IMG/VR virus record: IMGVR_UViG_3300045921_000174
Location: 1 to 43,051 of that record
Length of the DNA stretch: 43,051 bases
Direction: 5' to 3' (one strand)
Origin: a virus
Shown in pieces: positions 14,241-22,624 of this stretch (the stretch's first letter is position 1; each line of letters opens with the position of its first letter). The translations under genes and the position numbers were made by a program. The notes beneath the pieces are model-generated. The model was not told the DNA's origin. It did not search any database and saw only the letters and a program-made list of their open reading frames with translations.

Positions 14241-14589
14241 CTTCTACGTCCCACCATTCCCGAATCATATAGAGACTCACCCCAAACTGTCGGCTGTACC
14301 ATGTGAACGGTTTGCCGTATTTCTCTTTCGCCTCTAAAAAATTCCGATGCGCCTGATGCCGTTGTTGTTGCTTTGCATAGCGATCAACATAGAATTCCGA
14401 AGGGGCCGGGCTTATTTGTCGGAGCGCTGAAAAGAGAGACTTCGCTTGACGATTCTTCTCTTTCAAACATTTCGGACAACTGTGTTTGACATCAATAGGG
14501 CACCCGGCCATTAACTTCGCCAACACCATCGTTTGAGCATAGTCGTGTAAAGCGTGGTCACGACACCACCTGTGGAAAATTTGACCCAT
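14158..14589 (-). CDS. hypothetical His/Cys protein with HNH-like or HTH-like traits
   Basis: A 143-residue basic protein. CRDHALHDYAQ, then CPIDVKHSCPKCLKEKNRQAK, give His and Cys residues that could bind zinc. The C-terminal half (FTWYSRQFGVSLYMIREWWD) looks like a helix-turn-helix, which suggests DNA binding. The tail is Lys/Ala/Ser-rich. The N-terminal zinc-like part is reminiscent of recombination-endonuclease VII or HNH relatives but the catalytic pattern is incomplete, so no activity is claimed. Confidence 0.7.
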   Translation of the reverse strand: MGQIFHRWCRDHALHDYAQTMVLAKLMAGCPIDVKHSCPKCLKEKNRQAKSLFSALRQISPAPSEFYVDRYAKQQQRHQAHRNFLEAKEKYGKPFTWYSRQFGVSLYMIREWWDVEAKRGRAKTAPTKSSAGAAKSQKTPMSC

Positions 14590-14600
14590 GAAAAATTCAT

Positions 14601-14628
14601 ACCCCGGAAGGAGTATGCCTTCCGGGGT
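14601..14628. terminator. strong hairpin after the 14651-15109 gene
   Basis: Perfect 11-bp inverted repeat ACCCCGGAAGG/CCTTCCGGGGT with a 6-base loop. Downstream on the minus strand the T run is delayed (TATGAATTTTT), so termination strength is uncertain. It also precedes the start of the gene at 14589. Confidence 0.65.
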
Positions 14629-14650
14629 CCTTTGAAACTAAAACCGCGCG

Positions 14651-15109
14651 TTAGTGCTTGGGGACGCGATAGCTGTGATGCTGGATGATGTAGTTCAGCA
14701 ACTTGCTGTCGAAGCCGACCATGAAGGCCCGGTAGCGCGGGTCCCGCATGATCTGGTCCGGCGTCATCATCCGCCACTGACTCAGGTAGATTTGGATCTC
14801 TTCCCGCGTGGAATCCGCCTCTTCGGAATCCTTCACCGATTTCAGGGATTCCTCAAGCGTGTACTCCACGTACTTGAGGAAGTAGTCCGGCGTGATCCAT
14901 GTCGGCTCTTCCGTGAAGTGCAAGGTGCATTCGAGCGAATTGCACGTACAGGCGTGCGCGGCCATATGTTCACCCGATGCGCGCATTTCCGTCAGCACTT
15001 CCGCCTTTCGGGAAACCATCGCCCAATCGGGCATGTAGACATCATTGCGCGGAGCGGAGCGGCCACCGCCACCAAGCGCTTCCAGAAACCGACCAAGAGG
15101 GTTGCTCAT
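14651..15109 (-). CDS. hypothetical protein (152 aa)
   Basis: A 152-residue protein with a Gly-rich N terminus (FLEALGGGGRSAPRND), a Cys pair (ACTCNSLECTLHF) and a helical acidic C-terminal half. Single gene with its own promoter (15122-15150), an AAGGA ribosome-binding site and a hairpin at its 3' end. No domain recognised. The promoter type suggests early expression. Confidence 0.75.
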   Translation of the reverse strand: MSNPLGRFLEALGGGGRSAPRNDVYMPDWAMVSRKAEVLTEMRASGEHMAAHACTCNSLECTLHFTEEPTWITPDYFLKYVEYTLEESLKSVKDSEEADSTREEIQIYLSQWRMMTPDQIMRDPRYRAFMVGFDSKLLNYIIQHHSYRVPKH

Positions 15110-15121
15110 ATTGTGTCCTTC

Positions 15122-15150
15122 ATCATACCCGATTTTGGATTGTATGTCAA
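15122..15150 (-). promoter_or_regulatory. sigma70-type promoter
   Basis: On the minus strand TTGACA (15150-15145), 17-base spacer, TATGAT (15127-15122). The start TTGACATACAATCCAA keeps the left half of the common dyad only. It overlaps the 3' end of the helicase gene. Confidence 0.8.
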
Positions 15151-16862
15151 TCCATCAGCCCTTGTTGAATCAACGTTTTCCGATAGGTCATGTCGTTCCA
15201 CTTCGGGCGGTCGTCATCGTCCATTTCATACGAAGGGTGATGATCGTCGAAGTCATCCAAAGTGTACACCGGCTTCTCTTCCTTCTTCGCTTTCAAAAAG
15301 ACTTTGACCAACGTATCGATGGGCCGCGTCGCGGCAACATACATCAGGTTCTCTTCTTGTTCCTTCTCCCACTCCTGTGTGGCGTAGGGCGAAGGGTTAT
15401 ACACATTGTAACCCCACCAGAAAACACGCGGCCACTCCCTACCCTTCGCCTTGTGAATCGTGCTCAAGGTCAACAGGGTTTGCGGCTTCCCGGCTTCCGT
15501 GTCGCCGAACATCCCGTTGATTTTTTGACGCAGATCCCACAGCGTCGCGTGGGACGGGAGAGATTCGATGATCGCCAACAGACTATCAACCGTATCACCA
15601 ACCTGTTCGGCTTGCATGTCTTTGCCGCGCTTCTTCAAGATGGCGACTTGGACATTGCGGTATTCCTTTAGCCGCTCCGCAAGGATCTGAACCGTCTTTA
15701 CTCGTTTCCACCGTTCGGCCAGCTTCCAGAGATTCTGACCAATGTCCCGGCCTTCGACCTTACAGCCGCGTCCAGACCGGATCAGCTTCAAGGCCAGATC
15801 GACCAGCGGGGCGGTATTCCGGCAGAGGATCGCGTCGCTGTTCTTCAAGTCTTCTCCCAACAGCTTCTCCGCTTCAATGGTCTTTACAGCGCCTTCCGGG
15901 GCTTCGGGGCGTGGTTCCATGTCCGGCGTCCATTGGCGGGCGTAGCGGACGACTGCAAGCGAACAACGATAGGTTGTCGTGAGCGGGAAGAGCGTCGGAG
16001 AGAATTGCTCTTGAATCACATTCATAGACTCTGAGTCCGCGCCGCCGAAACCATAGATCGCCTGATTCTGGTCACCAATCCAGATGGATCGACCTTCGGC
16101 ACGCATCATCTTTTTCGCGAACATCCGGCGCACCGGGTTGCTGTCCTGACATTCATCGATCAAGACCCAATCGTACTGCCAGATGCGGCACGTAGGCTCC
16201 CGGAGCGGCATATACAACATGTCGTCGAAGTCAATGACTTCCGGGGCAATCTCGATGCCTTTGAGTAAGGCGCGCCGGGCCAGCACAATGGCGACCTTCA
16301 TCAACTTCTCAATCTCATCCGGCTTGGGCATATATCCGGTGTCTTCGTCGAACAGTTCGTCCTGAAGGTTGAAATGATCGAACAACCACTTCCACCGGGC
16401 GGGATTGTCGTCCGGCTCAATACCTTCGATGCCGAAGCCGTACTGTTTTGCCAAGCTCAACAGCTTGCGCGCGCAACGGGACAAGGGTTTGTCGGGTTTG
16501 GGGATCTCTAACAACTCAAGGATACGATCCCATTTCCAGTACCCAACCGACCTTTCGCTGTCGCCTTCCATCTTCATGCCGGGATGCCGTCGAATCCACG
16601 CCGAAAAGCCGAAAGAGTGGAATGTACCGGCGCGCATGTCTTCGCGCTTCTTGCCCATCCTGTTTTTGATCTTGGCTTGAAGTTCTTCTGCGATCTTCTT
16701 GTTGTATGCCACCAATGCGACCGACCCTTGCATATAGCGGATCGCTTCAATGATCGTGGTGGTTTTTCCGGTACCCGCAAGGGCTTGGACCATTGCGTGT
16801 CCTTCCCCATCGCGCACCCAACGGAAGATATTCATCTGTTGTTCGGATGCTTGGAATATCAT
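15147..16862 (-). CDS. UvrD/Rep-family (SF1) DNA helicase
   Basis: A 571-residue SF1A helicase with every motif in order: Walker A AGTGKTT (residues ~29-35), the Ia region VAYNKK, Walker B DECQD, motif III GDQNQAIYGFGGA, motif IV TYR, motif V STIHKAKGREW and motif VI YVAATR. It unwinds DNA 3' to 5' and would serve phage replication, repair or recombination, much as T4 Dda (a different SF1 branch) does. The start at 16862 (MIFQASEQQM) is chosen because GGGAA lies upstream and the fold begins there; an ATG at 16895 adds 11 residues. Confidence 0.93.
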   Translation of the reverse strand: MIFQASEQQMNIFRWVRDGEGHAMVQALAGTGKTTTIIEAIRYMQGSVALVAYNKKIAEELQAKIKNRMGKKREDMRAGTFHSFGFSAWIRRHPGMKMEGDSERSVGYWKWDRILELLEIPKPDKPLSRCARKLLSLAKQYGFGIEGIEPDDNPARWKWLFDHFNLQDELFDEDTGYMPKPDEIEKLMKVAIVLARRALLKGIEIAPEVIDFDDMLYMPLREPTCRIWQYDWVLIDECQDSNPVRRMFAKKMMRAEGRSIWIGDQNQAIYGFGGADSESMNVIQEQFSPTLFPLTTTYRCSLAVVRYARQWTPDMEPRPEAPEGAVKTIEAEKLLGEDLKNSDAILCRNTAPLVDLALKLIRSGRGCKVEGRDIGQNLWKLAERWKRVKTVQILAERLKEYRNVQVAILKKRGKDMQAEQVGDTVDSLLAIIESLPSHATLWDLRQKINGMFGDTEAGKPQTLLTLSTIHKAKGREWPRVFWWGYNVYNPSPYATQEWEKEQEENLMYVAATRPIDTLVKVFLKAKKEEKPVYTLDDFDDHHPSYEMDDDDRPKWNDMTYRKTLIQQGLMD

Positions 16863-16896
16863 GTCGTGTTCCCAATTTACCCCGTGACAGCACATG

Positions 16897-16904
16897 CTAA
16901 ATTT
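16897..16904 (+). promoter_or_regulatory. late promoter motif CTAAATTT
   Basis: CTAAATTT is followed by TGGTT and then GTG at 16910, the same layout as the gp25 and gp6 genes. Confidence 0.5.
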
Positions 16905-16909
16905 TGGTT

Positions 16910-17206
16910 GTGATCCAAGTCAATCCACAAAACATCGATCAACTGATCGCGCAAGTCGAGCACCAACAAAAAATCGTCGATGAGCGCTATGACACACTCC
17001 GGGACATCCAAGACGCACTCAAAGACGGTGACCTACTAGCCGCCGCGAAAGTGTGGGTGGATTCTCAACTGAAACAGGCCGATGCCGATACGCAAGTCGT
17101 TCAAGCGAATCTGGACCAGCTTCGCGAAGCCAAACAGCGGATGAGTAGCGGTATCGTTCTCCCGACCGGCCCGATTCCGCCGCCAAACTCGGTTTCCTTG
17201 AAGTAG
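16910..17206 (+). CDS. coiled-coil small protein (98 aa)
   Basis: GTG start chosen by the late promoter motif five bases upstream. The 98 residues are almost wholly helical with heptad-like spacing (IDQLIAQVEHQQKIVDERYD, LKQADADTQVVQANLDQLRE), then a Pro-rich end. Late control and position before gp25 suggest a virion or assembly role. After the TAG at 17204 the same frame stays open to 17311 with an unusual Gly/Ser/Cys-rich reading (see findings). Confidence 0.7.
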   Translation: MIQVNPQNIDQLIAQVEHQQKIVDERYDTLRDIQDALKDGDLLAAAKVWVDSQLKQADADTQVVQANLDQLREAKQRMSSGIVLPTGPIPPPNSVSLK

Positions 17207-17347
17207 ACTATTGTCACGCTGATCTCCAACACTTTCGACTCCGGTAGCTACGGTAGCGATACCTGTAGCGACACCGGTGGTGGATGTGATGGTGGCGGCG
17301 GCTGCGACTAACCAAAAACTCAACTTCAAAACCTTGCGGCACACCGG

Positions 17348-17355
17348 CTAAATAC
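17348..17355 (+). promoter_or_regulatory. late promoter motif CTAAATAC
   Basis: CTAAATAC, then TGGT, then GTG at 17360 (gp25-like). Confidence 0.75.
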
Positions 17356-17359
17356 TGGT

Positions 17360-17755
17360 GTGCCGCAACTCATTCCAAACGTCTTTTCTGATCTGGATCT
17401 AACCCTGATCCCGCACCCCACCAAGCGGGCGGTGCCCCGGCTATTGGATGCTGATGCTGTCAAACGGTCTGTGCGTTTGCTGGTTATGACCCGCCACCAC
17501 GAACGACTCTTCCACCCAGAAATCGGATGTGATGCGACTCAGATCCTTTTCGAGCCGGTTTCTCCCATCACCGAACAAAACCTCAAACGTTCCATCGAAG
17601 ATGTCATCAACAACTTCGAACCCCGCGCCCGGCTCCGTAGCGTCAACGTGAAATGGGATCTGGACAACAATGCTTACCATGCGAACATTGAGTTCTTCAT
17701 CGCGAACAACCCATCACCTATTTCGCTTGGTATGCGCTTAGAGCGTGTCCGTTAA
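17360..17755 (+). CDS. gp25-like baseplate wedge protein
   Basis: A 131-residue GpW/gp25-family protein. The family pattern is visible: a Pro-rich start with DLDLTLIPHP, the VKRSVRLLVMTRHHERLFHP region with the conserved R-x-x-x-x-P/E (HPEIGC), ILFEPVSPIT, a helix through NLKRSIEDVINNFEPRARL, and the closing strand VNVKWDLDNNAYHANIEFF. T4 gp25 sits in the baseplate wedge and starts sheath assembly. GTG start set by the late promoter; it is followed by the gp6-like gene 667 bases on. Confidence 0.93.
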   Translation: MPQLIPNVFSDLDLTLIPHPTKRAVPRLLDADAVKRSVRLLVMTRHHERLFHPEIGCDATQILFEPVSPITEQNLKRSIEDVINNFEPRARLRSVNVKWDLDNNAYHANIEFFIANNPSPISLGMRLERVR

Positions 17756-18376
17756 GTTCAACCGACTGAAACCGGGGAAGTAAGTCGTCTTCACGTCAGC
17801 GAAGTCTTCGCAATACGACAAGACATATCCACCCTGTCCTGTCACCATATTGAAAGCAATCGTGTACTGCCCCAAGTACGGTTCCGCGACATGTTCCGCC
17901 GCATTCAATAGCAACACATCATAGCGATGTCCGCGCAACCGGTTGTGGTTCACCACATCGATACGGGCATCATTCTCGAAGATGATCGTGTCTTTGTTGT
18001 TGATCTTCTTCTTCATGTGCTCCGTGGCGTCGTCAATCTCCCGCCGGATGTTATACGACATGGGAAGATTCGGACTGGCAATGCCGATGGATATACCGTT
18101 GGTCTGAGCCAACCAAGTTGCCAAAAACGCGATGTGATCGACCATAGCGGCACTGCTGGTGACTTGCACCAGCGTCTTGGCTTTTGACCGAAGGGCCTGT
18201 TGGACTTTCTGGAGTTCGGCGAACCGGCCTTCTGAAAATTCAAAATGCTTCCGGGCAAACTTCTCAATGTCGTTTTCTTCGATGGCAGTGGTCAGGGCTT
18301 CTCCGACCGTGACCGGCGTTTTGCCGAAAATGGTCATCACCCATGAAATGAACTGTTTCCAGAGTCGCAATAGCAT
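17738..18376 (-). CDS. hypothetical protein, possibly terminase-ATPase-like
   Basis: A 212-residue protein on the opposite strand to gp25 and gp6. The middle reads SSAAMVDHIAFLATWLAQTN, then ISIGIASPNLPMSYNIRREI and HNRLRGHRYDVLLLNAAEHV, an order that resembles the nucleotide-binding half of large terminases (adenine region, then R-G-x-x-x-D-x-x-x-x-D/N-E), but no Walker A is present and the acidic Walker B residues are partly replaced. It may be a degenerate ATPase fold. Weak assignment; otherwise unknown. Confidence 0.65.
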   Translation of the reverse strand: MLLRLWKQFISWVMTIFGKTPVTVGEALTTAIEENDIEKFARKHFEFSEGRFAELQKVQQALRSKAKTLVQVTSSAAMVDHIAFLATWLAQTNGISIGIASPNLPMSYNIRREIDDATEHMKKKINNKDTIIFENDARIDVVNHNRLRGHRYDVLLLNAAEHVAEPYLGQYTIAFNMVTGQGGYVLSYCEDFADVKTTYFPGFSRLNLTDTL

Positions 18377-18409
18377 AGCGCCAAATATATAGCCGGGCAG
18401 ATTCCCGTT

Positions 18410-18417
18410 CTAAATAC
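18410..18417 (+). promoter_or_regulatory. late promoter motif CTAAATAC
   Basis: CTAAATAC, then TGGC, then GTG at 18422 (gp6-like). Confidence 0.75.
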
Positions 18418-18421
18418 TGGC

Positions 18422-20236
18422 GTGGCATCAACACGAATTGACGTAGCGGCACTAGACTTTGATCTCATCAAAGCGAATCTCCGGGACTATCTCCGCTCCC
18501 AAACGCAGTTCAAGGACTACGATTTCGACGGCGCGGGCATCAACGTCCTGTTGGATGTGCTTGCGTACAATACGCACTACATGGGTTGGTACCAGAACAT
18601 GATCGGCAACGAAATGTTCTTGGACACTTCTCAATTGCGGTCCAGTGTCGTGAGTCACGCCAAGCACTTGGCATACACGCCCCGGTCTATCCGGGCGTCC
18701 CGTGCCGTCATTCGGGTTGTGATTGCAGCGCCGCCGGGCAATACATCGTCCGCCGCTGTGATCGAACGATTCACCAAGTTTTCCGCCCGCATCGAAGGCA
18801 ATGTGTATGAGTTCGTTACGACGAAAACCTACACGGCTTATCGGGTGAACGACCAGTTCGTTTTCCCGGAAGTGGAACTGATCCAAGGCATCAGCTACCA
18901 GTTCCGGTATCCGGTCGATAAGAAGATCCCCAAGCAACGCTTTGTCTTGCCGGACAATCGTATCGACGCCAGCACGCTGGTCGTTCGAGTTCAAAAGAGC
19001 GTATCGAACAACCAAACCGAAGTCTTCAACTTGGCCGATGACATCACCGAAGTCAAGAAGGACAGCAAAGTCTATTTCTTGCAAGAGGTTGAAGAAGGAA
19101 AGTTCGAAGTTTACTTCGGTGACGGTATCATTGGTCGCGCCGTTGAAGACGGCAACATCGTCATCCTTGACTACATCGTGACGGAAGCTGACGCCGCGAA
19201 CGGCGCAATTGGATTCTTCCCGGTCACTCAAGTCGCCAACATCAGTTCGCAATTCGTCACTGTCACCACGGTCACCCCGGCGCATAGCGGTGCCCCGGCG
19301 GAAACGCTGGACCAGATCAAATTCGTCGCACCGAAGAATTGGGAAGCACAGAACCGGGCAGTGACCGTTCAAGATTACAAGACCCTGATCGCCAAGGACT
19401 ATCCGGTGCTGGATTCCGTCGCGGTGTGGGGCGGGGAAGACAACATCCCGCCGCAATACGGCAAGGTGTTCATGTCTCTCAAGCCGGTCGAAGGCTTCGT
19501 CGTCACGGAAGAAGCGAAGCAATACGTGATCCGTGACGTTCTGAAGCGCCGAAACATCGTGTCGGTGATCCCGGAAATCATGGACCCGGACTACACCTAC
19601 CTGATGGTCAATTCCAAGGTACGGTACCGTCCCGCCGAAACAGACAAGAACCAAGGACAAATCTCAAGCATCACTTACGAAGCGATCCGGGCATACAACA
19701 AAGAAGATTTGGGTAAATTCGACCGGATGTTGAAGTACAGCCGACTGCTGAACGCTATTGACGTTGCCGACACATCCATCAGTAACAACCTGACGACGCT
19801 GAAGATGCGGAAGCGGTTCCGCCCGCGCCTACGTGCAACGACGAACTACACCTTCGATCTTCACAATCCGGTGCGCAAGTTCAGCTTCTACAGTTCGCAG
19901 TTTGTCGTGGCCCAAGACCCGCTGGTCGTCTATAACGAAGGAGACATTCATTTCCTCGAAGACGATGGTAGCGGCAACATCTGGATCGTCCGTATCGTCA
20001 AGGGACAGGCAAACACCCGGATGAAGAAGGCAGGAACCATCAACTACGCCACCGGCGAAATCGTCATCCGCGAATTGAATCCCTTCCTGTTGGTGGAAGA
20101 AGGCGCGCTGGACATCGACATCTTCATGACCCCGGAAGAGAATGACATCGTTCCAAAACGGAACAACATTCTGGTCATCCTCGATTCCGACATCACAGTG
20201 ACGGCCATTCCGCTGATCGAATCTTCGACGACATAG
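18422..20236 (+). CDS. gp6-like baseplate wedge protein (gpJ family)
   Basis: A 604-residue protein of the T4 gp6/baseplate J family. The N terminus (DFDLIKANLRDYLRSQTQFK, then DFDGAGINVLLDVLAYNTHY and IGNEMFLDTSQLRSSVVSHA) is the classic signature. It continues with the VYFGDGIIGRAVEDGN motif and the VQDYKTLIAKDYPVLDSVAV region found in wedge J proteins. gp6 dimers form the iris of the baseplate. Its partners here are gp25-like upstream and gp8-like at 32815. GTG start fixed by the late promoter; a 402-residue open frame on the other strand is its shadow. Confidence 0.95.
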   Translation: MASTRIDVAALDFDLIKANLRDYLRSQTQFKDYDFDGAGINVLLDVLAYNTHYMGWYQNMIGNEMFLDTSQLRSSVVSHAKHLAYTPRSIRASRAVIRVVIAAPPGNTSSAAVIERFTKFSARIEGNVYEFVTTKTYTAYRVNDQFVFPEVELIQGISYQFRYPVDKKIPKQRFVLPDNRIDASTLVVRVQKSVSNNQTEVFNLADDITEVKKDSKVYFLQEVEEGKFEVYFGDGIIGRAVEDGNIVILDYIVTEADAANGAIGFFPVTQVANISSQFVTVTTVTPAHSGAPAETLDQIKFVAPKNWEAQNRAVTVQDYKTLIAKDYPVLDSVAVWGGEDNIPPQYGKVFMSLKPVEGFVVTEEAKQYVIRDVLKRRNIVSVIPEIMDPDYTYLMVNSKVRYRPAETDKNQGQISSITYEAIRAYNKEDLGKFDRMLKYSRLLNAIDVADTSISNNLTTLKMRKRFRPRLRATTNYTFDLHNPVRKFSFYSSQFVVAQDPLVVYNEGDIHFLEDDGSGNIWIVRIVKGQANTRMKKAGTINYATGEIVIRELNPFLLVEEGALDIDIFMTPEENDIVPKRNNILVILDSDITVTAIPLIESSTT

Positions 20237-20238
20237 CC

Positions 20239-20793
20239 ATGAAAAGTTTTCTCGAATACACTGTGTCGATGATCGGGGCAAAGGCAAGAGTGCTTCTAAA
20301 CGAAGACTATCCTTCACGACCGGCATATGGGAAACAGTGATGACAGTAAGTCGGAATTCTTGGTCTGGCGCATTGGTGCCAGCAATGAATCCGATCTGAA
20401 CAATCGCAACGCTGGTGACCTATTGGGAATCGCTAAATTCTTCGGTAGCGATAATGCGGAGTTTGGGCAAACCGGCGACCATCTGTTTGTGTATCAGGTC
20501 AGCAACCAAACAAAGAAATTCGGAACGTATCAGTTCTTCCGGCGCAATTCGTCAGAATCAGCCAGCACGATGATTGGGCGAAAAACGGAACCGATCAAAT
20601 GGGGACTCAGCGTTGATAGAGTTCGATGGTACTCGTTTCCAGCGAACGGAGACTGGTCAGCCAAACTGGTCAAAAAGTTCCTTTGTCGGTCTGCGAAGCC
20701 CGCGCGAAAGAATTTGGAACGTATGTCGGGGCCGATGAACCGATGGACGCGGTACTGTTTTACGAAGCCGCCACGAACAAAAAACTCTTATAG
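20239..20793 (+). CDS. capsid-targeted-like protein (two frame disruptions)
   Basis: Starts two bases after the gp6 stop with MKSFLEYTVSMIGAKARVLL, a weaker capsid targeting sequence. The first frame stops at 20338; NSDDSKSEFLVWRIGASNES continues in the +1 frame if one G of GGG (about 20328-20330) is dropped. A second break at the A5 run 20672-20676 is repaired by adding one A, giving VPLSVCEARAKEFGTYVGAD and a stop at 20793. The two repairs cancel, so the whole gene spans about 185 residues. The two halves are similar (QVSNQTKKFGTYQFF and CEARAKEFGTYVGADEPMDA), suggesting a short internal repeat. Function unknown. Confidence 0.6.
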
Positions 20794-20802
20794 GTGATAG
20801 GA

Positions 20803-21807
20803 ATGCTTTCTTTCTCTCAATTCATTCAGGAAAAGTTGATCGTCCTCAACGGCGGCGCACCCTACGGCCAGATCGTCTTTCTGGCGGGCGGCGGCGGGTC
20901 TGGTAAAGGATTCGCATCGGCGAATTTCATGGAAATCAACAAGTTCAAGGTCCGCGACGTGGATGCGATGAAATCTGCATTCCTTGAACTGAACCGCATA
21001 TACACAGAAATCAAAAAACTCCCCGACGACCCTGACACTGAACTGGCAGCATCGAGTCATGGACCGCTTTCACATACTTCCAAGTACCCATCCAACAAAC
21101 AAGTCGGACTTACGCACTATGGCGACCGTGCCACAAACCCCTATGCCATGTTGAAGAACATGAACCTTCGTAACCCCGGCGATGTGTTCAAACTCCACGA
21201 CTTTGTAGACTCTTTGGGCATCAAAGACAAAACTCTCTTGGCATTGATGCAAGCCGCGAAACAAGGAAGCGGTCATCTTCCAAACATTATCTTCGACATC
21301 ACAGCGAAAAACGTAAAGTCTATCGAGAAGGTCATCACCGGCGACGGTAAAATCCCCGGATTGATCGATATTGGTTACCAGCCGACCAGCATTCACCTGA
21401 TTTGGATCTTGGCCGATTACGCCGTAGCTGTGGAACGCAACTCCAAACGGTCCCGTGTGGTGCCGGACGACATCATGCTGACCACCCACGAAGGCGCGGC
21501 AACCACCATGTTTGATGTGTTGCGCGGCAAGATTCCACATGGCATGGACGGCGGCGTGTACGTCGTGCTCAACCGCGACCTGAAGCCGGAAGACATGAAC
21601 CAAAGCAAAAACACCGCCTCAACAAGCGCGGTGTCTAAGTTCAAGCCCTCTCCGGGCGTCAAGGATTTCACCTACATCCGGTATAAGGCTCCGGGTAAAG
21701 GCATCGAAGGCAAAGAAGAAATCCAGAAGCAAATCTACCAGTGGATCGTTCAGAACATCCCGAAGACCGCTGCGACCGCCCACATCTTCGACGCGGGTAA
21801 GATTTAG
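20803..21807 (+). CDS. capsid-targeted P-loop kinase, zeta-toxin-like
   Basis: A 334-residue protein, intact. Residues 1-12 MLSFSQFIQEKL are a capsid targeting sequence. Then comes QIVFLAGGGGSGKGFA, a Walker A (29-36) of the polynucleotide kinase/zeta toxin type, a VRDVDAMKS segment, IIFDITAKNVKSI (Walker B-like) and NSKRSRVVPDDIMLTTHEGA, an Arg-rich lid as in zeta toxins and nucleotide kinases. Zeta toxins phosphorylate UDP-N-acetylglucosamine; other relatives act on RNA or proteins, so the substrate is open. If packaged, it would act in the host in the first moments of infection. Start chosen at 20803 with GGTGATAGGA upstream. Confidence 0.8.
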   Translation: MLSFSQFIQEKLIVLNGGAPYGQIVFLAGGGGSGKGFASANFMEINKFKVRDVDAMKSAFLELNRIYTEIKKLPDDPDTELAASSHGPLSHTSKYPSNKQVGLTHYGDRATNPYAMLKNMNLRNPGDVFKLHDFVDSLGIKDKTLLALMQAAKQGSGHLPNIIFDITAKNVKSIEKVITGDGKIPGLIDIGYQPTSIHLIWILADYAVAVERNSKRSRVVPDDIMLTTHEGAATTMFDVLRGKIPHGMDGGVYVVLNRDLKPEDMNQSKNTASTSAVSKFKPSPGVKDFTYIRYKAPGKGIEGKEEIQKQIYQWIVQNIPKTAATAHIFDAGKI

Positions 21808-22055
21808 CGGCCCATCAGTTCATTCTGGAAGGCGGCGTCTGACTTCAGCGCCGCTAACCACCTTTCTTCACTGGCGATACAAGACTCACCCGCGACCGGC
21901 TCACCATTGACGAAGTAAACCGCCAAGTAGTACGGATCGCTGTCGAATAGCTCAGCCGTCAGACCGGGCGCAATCTCATGCGTCGCTATCCCACTTCTTC
22001 CCTTATAGCCGGAAGCCCACTCCCGACCGTGAAGGTACCTACCGTTCGTTAACAC
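21804..22055 (-). CDS. hypothetical protein (83 aa)
   Basis: An 83-residue protein with GTG start and a strong ribosome-binding site (GGAAAGGAA). It resembles a compact strand-rich domain (IATHEIAPGLTAELFDSDPY, then YLAVYFVNGEPV) followed by a helix. Its stop overlaps the end of the kinase gene by four bases. A possible -10 TATACT lies near 22085 on the minus strand. No family recognised. Confidence 0.7.
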   Translation of the reverse strand: MLTNGRYLHGREWASGYKGRSGIATHEIAPGLTAELFDSDPYYLAVYFVNGEPVAGESCIASEERWLAALKSDAAFQNELMGR

Positions 22056-22167
22056 AGTTTTTCCTTTCCTACCAAACCACAGTATACCGCCATCCGGTGT
22101 AGATTCTCTATCGAGTAGGGAAGGCAGACCAGATGCCGGGCACCATCTGTGACGTAGACCAGATCAC

Positions 22168-22497
22168 TCACACCGTACCGGCGCGCTGAGCGTGCAGCGT
22201 GCGCATCATGTGGTCACGGGATGCCCGCCACGCCTCTTGGATGTCCGGGCGCAACTGTTCCCACTCCGGGATCGTCTGGCCGGTCGCCAGCGACTTGCCG
22301 CCGGTGTGATTCCGATATCCGTTGTACGCGGCGCGGGCCAGTTCTTCTGGCGACGGCGCGGTGCGATACAGGTAGTCAGTGAAAGCCTTCAGGATGTCGG
22401 ATTCATCCCATCGCGCATCCGGCTTCGCGATCTGGTGCTTTTTGAGAAGGTCAATGAGGTCTTGACGGAATTTGGCAAACGCTTCGGAGACTGTCAT
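22168..22497 (-). CDS. hypothetical protein (109 aa)
   Basis: Start at ATG 22497 (MTVSEAFAKFRQDLIDLLKK); the longer frame would run back through the tRNA-like gene. A helical 109-residue protein, with ARWDESDILKAFTDYLYRTA and a basic tail. It is the first gene downstream of the tRNA-like gene and probably shares its promoter at 22625-22654. Function unknown. Confidence 0.7.
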   Translation of the reverse strand: MTVSEAFAKFRQDLIDLLKKHQIAKPDARWDESDILKAFTDYLYRTAPSPEELARAAYNGYRNHTGGKSLATGQTIPEWEQLRPDIQEAWRASRDHMMRTLHAQRAGTV

Positions 22498-22533
22498 GTC
22501 TTCAGTTTGCCACGGAGAAAACCAAGGAAAATT

Positions 22534-22607
22534 TGGTGCGCCGACCGGGATTCGAACCCGGAATGGAGAGTTCCTTACGCTTTCCATAAGATCCAAACTT
22601 CCGGCGC
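22534..22607 (-). tRNA. tRNA-like gene of uncertain identity
   Basis: On the minus strand the acceptor stem GCGCCGG/TCGGCGC (one G-T), the T arm CCGGG/CCCGG around TTCGAAT, the A discriminator and CCA are perfect. The middle 39 bases do not fold into standard D and anticodon arms. The best helices are CTTAT/GTAAG and, alternatively, GGAAAG/CTCTCC (one mismatch) around a 9-base loop with T-AAG. The second reading gives anticodon AAG (Leu); the first does not give a legal loop. A good promoter lies just upstream. A tRNA mimic, a D-arm-poor tRNA or a decayed gene are all possible. Confidence 0.6.
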
Positions 22608-22624
22608 ATGACCTGTATGTCACA

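Noticed and set aside
18452-19660. 402-residue open frame on the minus strand
   Set aside because: It lies wholly antisense to the gp6-like gene, is His/Asp/Val-rich in the way of a codon shadow, and has no start signal.
20672-20678. Programmed -1 frameshift at C-AAA-AAG
   Set aside because: It lacks the first A of the classic A-AAA-AAG site and I see no downstream stem-loop. A run-length error fits the other breaks better.
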